DNA of 37,658 nt from positions 1 to 37,658 of the forward strand of contig JAZUCI010000003.1 of the NCBI GenBank assembly GCA_045639045.1. The letters are read 5' to 3'. This document shows positions 36,040 to 37,658 of this stretch, piece by piece. Within the stretch, counting starts at the first letter, position 1. Each line of letters starts with the position of its first letter. The notes under the pieces were generated by a model. It was not told the origin of the DNA and did no database searches. It worked only from the letters and a program-made list of their open reading frames with translations. Source of the stretch: SIG402 sp045639045. Lineage in GTDB: Bacteria > Bacillota > Clostridia > Christensenellales > Borkfalkiaceae. The position numbers and the translations under genes are program-made.

Positions 36040-37658
36040 TTAAAATTTGCCGTATCGGTCTTCTAACAAGGCGTTTACTTCCCCAATTGCTTCAAAGAAC
36101 ACCTTGCCTTTTTCAAATCTATCGCTCCAACTCCATTCAATGCCGTTACTGCGTTGGTTGTAGTAATCCGCAGACATACTGGGGGTAATATCCGCGTAAT
36201 CCCCTTCAAACAAGTCCGAAACGGCGGGGTCGTAGTTCCAAAGCAAGGCAACGGGCATACCCGTAACCAATTGCGCCGTACCAATTTCCAGCGCAACCGC
36301 TTTTTGTTTTTTCAAACGGGATTCCTTGGTATCCCCGGGCTTAAAATCGTTGCCGTGCCCGATACCGCATTCCCCAACGTAAGTGGTTACGTTTTTGTTC
36401 ATAGAAGTGGATAGTTCCTTAGAAGCGTTCATCAAATATCTAAACATATCCACCCAAGTTTTCGCGGATAAATCGCTTAAATAATTGCTTGTGCTAATTA
36501 ACGTGGGGTCTTGCTTCGCGCCGTCCGCGTATCCCCCGTAAACGTGCGCGCTAACCGCGGAAATTTTCCCGGGGTTGTGCAACGCCAATACTTCCAAGTT
36601 TTGCGCGTAGGTGTCCTGCGCCCAACTATTTTGATGGTATTGATGGTATTGCGAACCGCGAAGCGACGAATCCCCCGTGGTGATGATTCTATCGTATTCA
36701 TCCGCTTCATCCACAAGGTTTGCCCAATATTCCAAAACTTTGGTATGTTTTTCTATGGTTTGCTTGCAAGTCATCCAATCCTTCCAATTGGGAAGGTCGT
36801 TATTTAAGTTCCATTCGTTACCGAATTCCCAAGCAAACACCGCGGGGTGATGCTGATAGCGGGTTACCAAAGTTCTTGCGTAATCCATCATGCATTGGAA
36901 GCCTTGGGAGGTGTTGGTGGCGGGGTCTTCAAACACTTGGTCGTACGTTTCCCCAAAATAATCGTCCTGCCAAAACGCCCAATAGAAGGAAGGAATTGCC
37001 AATATATCGTTTTGGGCGCACGCGTTAAACACGCCGTCCATTACCGTCCAATAGGATTCCTCGCTACCAAAGAAATATTTGGTTGCTTCAGAGGCGTAGA
37101 ATACGTTCGCATTAAAACGAATCACGCGAACGCCTGCTTCTTTCAGCGCGGCAAGCCCGTTTTCCATTTCGTAGAAAGGTCTGCGCCCCGCCAAGGAGTT
37201 AGCAAATAGCGAATAGAAATTCACCCCTAAAGTATGCACTTCCTTGCCGTTATATAGCATCGTTCCGTTTTCGCCCGCTTTTGCGCCCCCCGCAACTAAA
37301 TTGGTCGTTAAGGGGGAAACGGTAACCGTTCCGTTTTCATAAATAATATCGTAAATTTCCGAAGTAAAGCCGTAGGGAATTAAATCGTACAATCCGCTTT
37401 GGGTTACGTCAACGTTTTCAAACGAAAGCGTTCCCGAAAGCAATTCGGAACCTTCCCCCACCGCAATCCGTTCGGTAAGGAAGGTATCGCTATACGTAAT
37501 GCTTGCGTAAAAAGAAGAATCGTTTACGAACATCCGCTTGGTTGAATCCAAGCCTTTTACCGTTGCTTCGGGCTTTTTCACCGAAATTAACGCGGTAAGG
37601 GTTAAGGGTTCGTAATTCGGGTCTAAAATGGATAGGGTTGAAGTCGGATCGTAGCCAT
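36040..37658 (-). CDS. GH5-like glycoside hydrolase, copy 1 (N-terminus beyond window)
   Basis: The frame is open from the stop near 36040 to the right edge; the GTG at 37579-37581 is not its start, because the residues upstream (ending ALISVKKPEATV) align with the MBG module of copies 2 and 3 (ATITIGKGQVFV). About 539 codons are visible: an MBG end, then the barrel with VHTLGVNFYS, VRVIRFN, acid/base AWEFGNE, HVYGG, nucleophile YVGECG and LLWNYD. It is the most divergent of the three paralogues. Its signal peptide and any linker lie outside the window, as does the promoter for the whole three-gene set. It precedes copy 2 by 21 bases, so the three genes are almost certainly one operon. Confidence 0.84.
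   Translation of the reverse strand, partial: GYDPTSTLSILDPNYEPLTLTALISVKKPEATVKGLDSTKRMFVNDSSFYASITYSDTFLTERIAVGEGSELLSGTLSFENVDVTQSGLYDLIPYGFTSEIYDIIYENGTVTVSPLTTNLVAGGAKAGENGTMLYNGKEVHTLGVNFYSLFANSLAGRRPFYEMENGLAALKEAGVRVIRFNANVFYASEATKYFFGSEESYWTVMDGVFNACAQNDILAIPSFYWAFWQDDYFGETYDQVFEDPATNTSQGFQCMMDYARTLVTRYQHHPAVFAWEFGNEWNLNNDLPNWKDWMTCKQTIEKHTKVLEYWANLVDEADEYDRIITTGDSSLRGSQYHQYHQNSWAQDTYAQNLEVLALHNPGKISAVSAHVYGGYADGAKQDPTLISTSNYLSDLSAKTWVDMFRYLMNASKELSTSMNKNVTTYVGECGIGHGNDFKPGDTKESRLKKQKAVALEIGTAQLVTGMPVALLWNYDPAVSDLFEGDYADITPSMSADYYNQRSNGIEWSWSDRFEKGKVFFEAIGEVNALLEDRYGKF

Noticed and set aside
37579..37581. GTG as the start of GH5-like copy 1
   Set aside because: The frame continues open to the window edge and its upstream residues align with the paralogues' MBG module, so the gene is cut by the window.
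1..37658. Mobile elements, CRISPR arrays, phage genes, tRNA or rRNA
   Set aside because: No transposase, integrase, regularly spaced non-coding repeats, cas genes or structural RNA sequences were seen; the only tandem repeats are in-frame inside the GH5-like genes.

Overview
The window looks like chromosomal DNA of a low-to-middle GC Gram-positive anaerobe, most likely a gut-type member of the Clostridia (an uncultured Christensenellales-like lineage would fit, but nothing here proves it). The reasons are strong AGGAGG-type ribosome sites, vegetative promoters with 17-base spacers, Gram-positive lipoprotein signals, a PdaB-type deacetylase, a YtaF/MntP-like protein, a manganese yybP-ykoY riboswitch and a Na+/alanine symporter. 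I see no rRNA, tRNA, insertion sequence, prophage, integrase or CRISPR array.

Layout. 1-11 kb is mostly housekeeping: the start of asnS (minus, runs off the left edge), a 51-residue protein, an M19 dipeptidase (plus), then minus-strand genes for a MacB/LolD-like ABC exporter with ATPase and permease fused, a CNNM/CorC-type transporter, a two-OB-fold single-strand DNA-binding protein co-transcribed with a PdaB-like deacetylase, and an operon of NAD synthetase (nadE) and an Mrp/Nbp35-type Fe-S carrier. 11-16 kb holds a family 2 glycosyltransferase, an overlapping pair (phosphodiesterase and RluA pseudouridine synthase), a large surface protein and a MntP/YtaF-like membrane protein. 16-20 kb has a Gfo/Idh/MocA oxidoreductase diverging from a bare AraC-type regulator, then asnA, then a Ca2+/Na+-exchanger-family transporter behind the Mn2+ riboswitch. 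20-26 kb has a CE2-like esterase with a GH2 beta-mannosidase, and the alanine symporter. 26-31 kb (plus) has an auxin-efflux-family permease and a three-gene redox operon (old-yellow-enzyme-like Fe-S flavoprotein, short-chain dehydrogenase, fumarate-reductase-like flavoprotein). 31-37.7 kb (minus) holds three tandem paralogous GH5-like enzymes; the two complete ones are lipoproteins with long Pro-Ser-Val linkers.

How the genes may work together. The surface GH5-like enzymes, the GH2 beta-mannosidase and the CE2-like esterase together suggest use of an acetylated mannan-type glycan, although the GH5 substrate cannot be read from sequence. Two amidation steps appear to run on free ammonia: AsnA is the ammonia-dependent asparagine synthetase, and the NadE glutaminase domain lacks its catalytic cysteine. 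Metal handling is a second theme: the Mn2+ riboswitch with its exchanger, the MntP/YtaF-like protein, and the CNNM/CorC protein under a Fur-like palindrome.

The most notable points are the Cys-less NadE, the Mn2+ riboswitch on an exchanger labelled for calcium, the split three-gene redox operon, the tandem GH5-like lipoproteins with an expanding repeat linker, several start codons that look leaderless, and two promoter palindromes that look like repressor operators.
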